Position numbers and translations under genes: made by a program. From Tetrahymena thermophila SB210 (lineage: Eukaryota > Ciliophora > Oligohymenophorea > Hymenostomatida > Tetrahymenidae), in assembly GCF_000189635.1 (NCBI RefSeq), contig NW_002475984.1, forward strand, positions 1,328 to 65,327: 64,000 bases of DNA, in the 5' to 3' direction. This document shows, in pieces, positions 63,202 through 64,000 of the stretch; the first letter of the stretch is position 1, and each line of letters opens with the position of its first letter. The notes beneath the pieces are model-generated. The model was not told the origin of the DNA and made no database searches. It worked only from the letters and a program-made list of their open reading frames with translations.

Positions 63202-64000
63202 ATGAAAATTAACCAAAAAGCCCTGCTTTCAACTATCGCAGGAGTAGCTATTGCTGCAGGAGCTGGATTATATATGTATAAAAGATAGAAAACTAAACAA
63301 AATTAAATGGAACACCTAATTTAAAAACTTTGTGAAGCTGCATTTGGTGATTTATCTTCTTTAGCAGATATCAATTAAGATGAAATTAGATCTTTGATGC
63401 AATAATCTTTTGCTTCTTATGTTGGTGCTTATTTGATTGAAAGAGAAAAGAAGGGTATTTCTTCTGAAGCATAAACTCAGTTAAAAATAAAAAATTTTTT
63501 CAAATTCATAATTGAAAGTGTTATTGATGCATTTGGAGAGTTTTTGTTTTACTCTTAGCATATAGAGAAAACAGAAAATTTAGACCATTAATTGATTTAG
63601 GATTAAGGATTTGAAAAATATAATTTTGTGATCAATCTTGTTTTTAATCTGATTTCACAATTTTTATAAGATAACAAATTATACTCTCACTTATTATCGT
63701 AAATTTTAACAGAAGGAATCGATTAGCCAACAAGGTATTTAATTGGCATCGATTCTTATGAATTATTTGAATAGAAGTTTGAAGATAAAAATCATTCTAT
63801 TTTTGAATATATTTTAATACACCAATCAAGACTATTCACTGAAAATATCAACATTTTAGTCAAAATTTTAGATGAACTAGGCAATTAAGATGCACAATTT
63901 CTTCGATTTATTAATTTGAAATTTTTGAAGCTTATTAAATTTGCTATAAAATAAGTAAAATAGGAATCTGAATAAGTGGAGTTGTTCAAATTTACAGAGT
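63202..64000 (+). CDS. Membrane-anchored unknown protein, cut by window end
   Basis: ATG at 63202 opens a frame still open at the window edge (266 codons). Residues 6-23 form a hydrophobic, Ala/Gly-rich helix (ALLSTIAGVAIAAGAG) followed by YMYKRQKTK, a typical N-terminal signal anchor with basic residues on the cytosolic side. The rest is helical and soluble-looking (for example VINLVFNLISQFLQDN and LGNQDAQFLRFINLKF), reminiscent of peroxin or mitochondrial outer-membrane anchors such as Pex3-type N-termini, but I cannot assign a family. No intron is needed in the visible part. Confidence 0.7.

Noticed and set aside
1-64000. Germline-limited (micronuclear) region with internal eliminated sequences
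   Set aside because: Genes are spliced and intact, no transposon-dense blocks are seen and I could not define any eliminated segment; one SINE is not enough. Comparing germline and somatic assemblies would decide.

Overview
This is a very AT-rich ciliate window, almost certainly Tetrahymena or a close relative. The code itself shows it: every gene I could reconstruct is full of in-frame TAA and TAG (Gln) and ends only at TGA. Introns are short, AT-rich GT...AG. I see no rRNA, no functional tRNA, no CRISPR and no telomeric repeat. One 100-base N run shows this is a scaffolded assembly, probably macronuclear.

Left part (1-20.7 kb): a duplicated small coiled-coil gene whose heptads come from a 21-bp minisatellite; an unknown TPR-like protein; a probable IFT54/TRAF3IP1 intraflagellar-transport subunit; an ULK/ATG1-like kinase; a four-copy ~340-bp non-coding repeat; an eight-exon leucine-rich-repeat (LRR) gene; a double CCHC zinc-knuckle protein; and a secreted MAC/perforin-domain protein.

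Centre (21.1-48.3 kb, minus strand): four tandem LRR genes (A-D here). Each is a minisatellite-like array in which the repeat unit (~240-360 bp, introns included) carries one 90-bp exon in constant phase 2-2, coding one ~30-residue LRR. I placed 60 such exons, each beginning near NQIGDEGASGLGSAL and ending near NLSNLTL. Because exons are symmetric, gain, loss or skipping of a unit keeps frame. One codon, the exposed residue between the two leucines of the beta strand, takes 14 different amino acids while its neighbours hardly change. This looks like a diversifying recognition repertoire that expands by unequal exchange. The array also holds a tRNA-derived SINE-like insertion with a target-site duplication, a short in-frame relative of it, a deletion with filler DNA, and kilobase segmental duplications. 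I recall that 90-bp-exon LRR families have been reported in Tetrahymena; the codon-level pattern and the insertions are what I read here.

Right part (48.3-64 kb): a multi-exon gene with a possible ConA-like region, a type I membrane protein with a His/Lys/Glu-rich ectodomain, a 14-exon gene (1793 residues, all phases consistent) with an axonemal dynein light-chain domain, a long coiled coil and EF-hand-like loops, and the start of a membrane-anchored protein cut by the window end.

Several single-copy genes (IFT54, the dynein light-chain-domain protein) point to cilia. The LRR, MACPF and membrane proteins point to surface or recognition functions; that link is inference.
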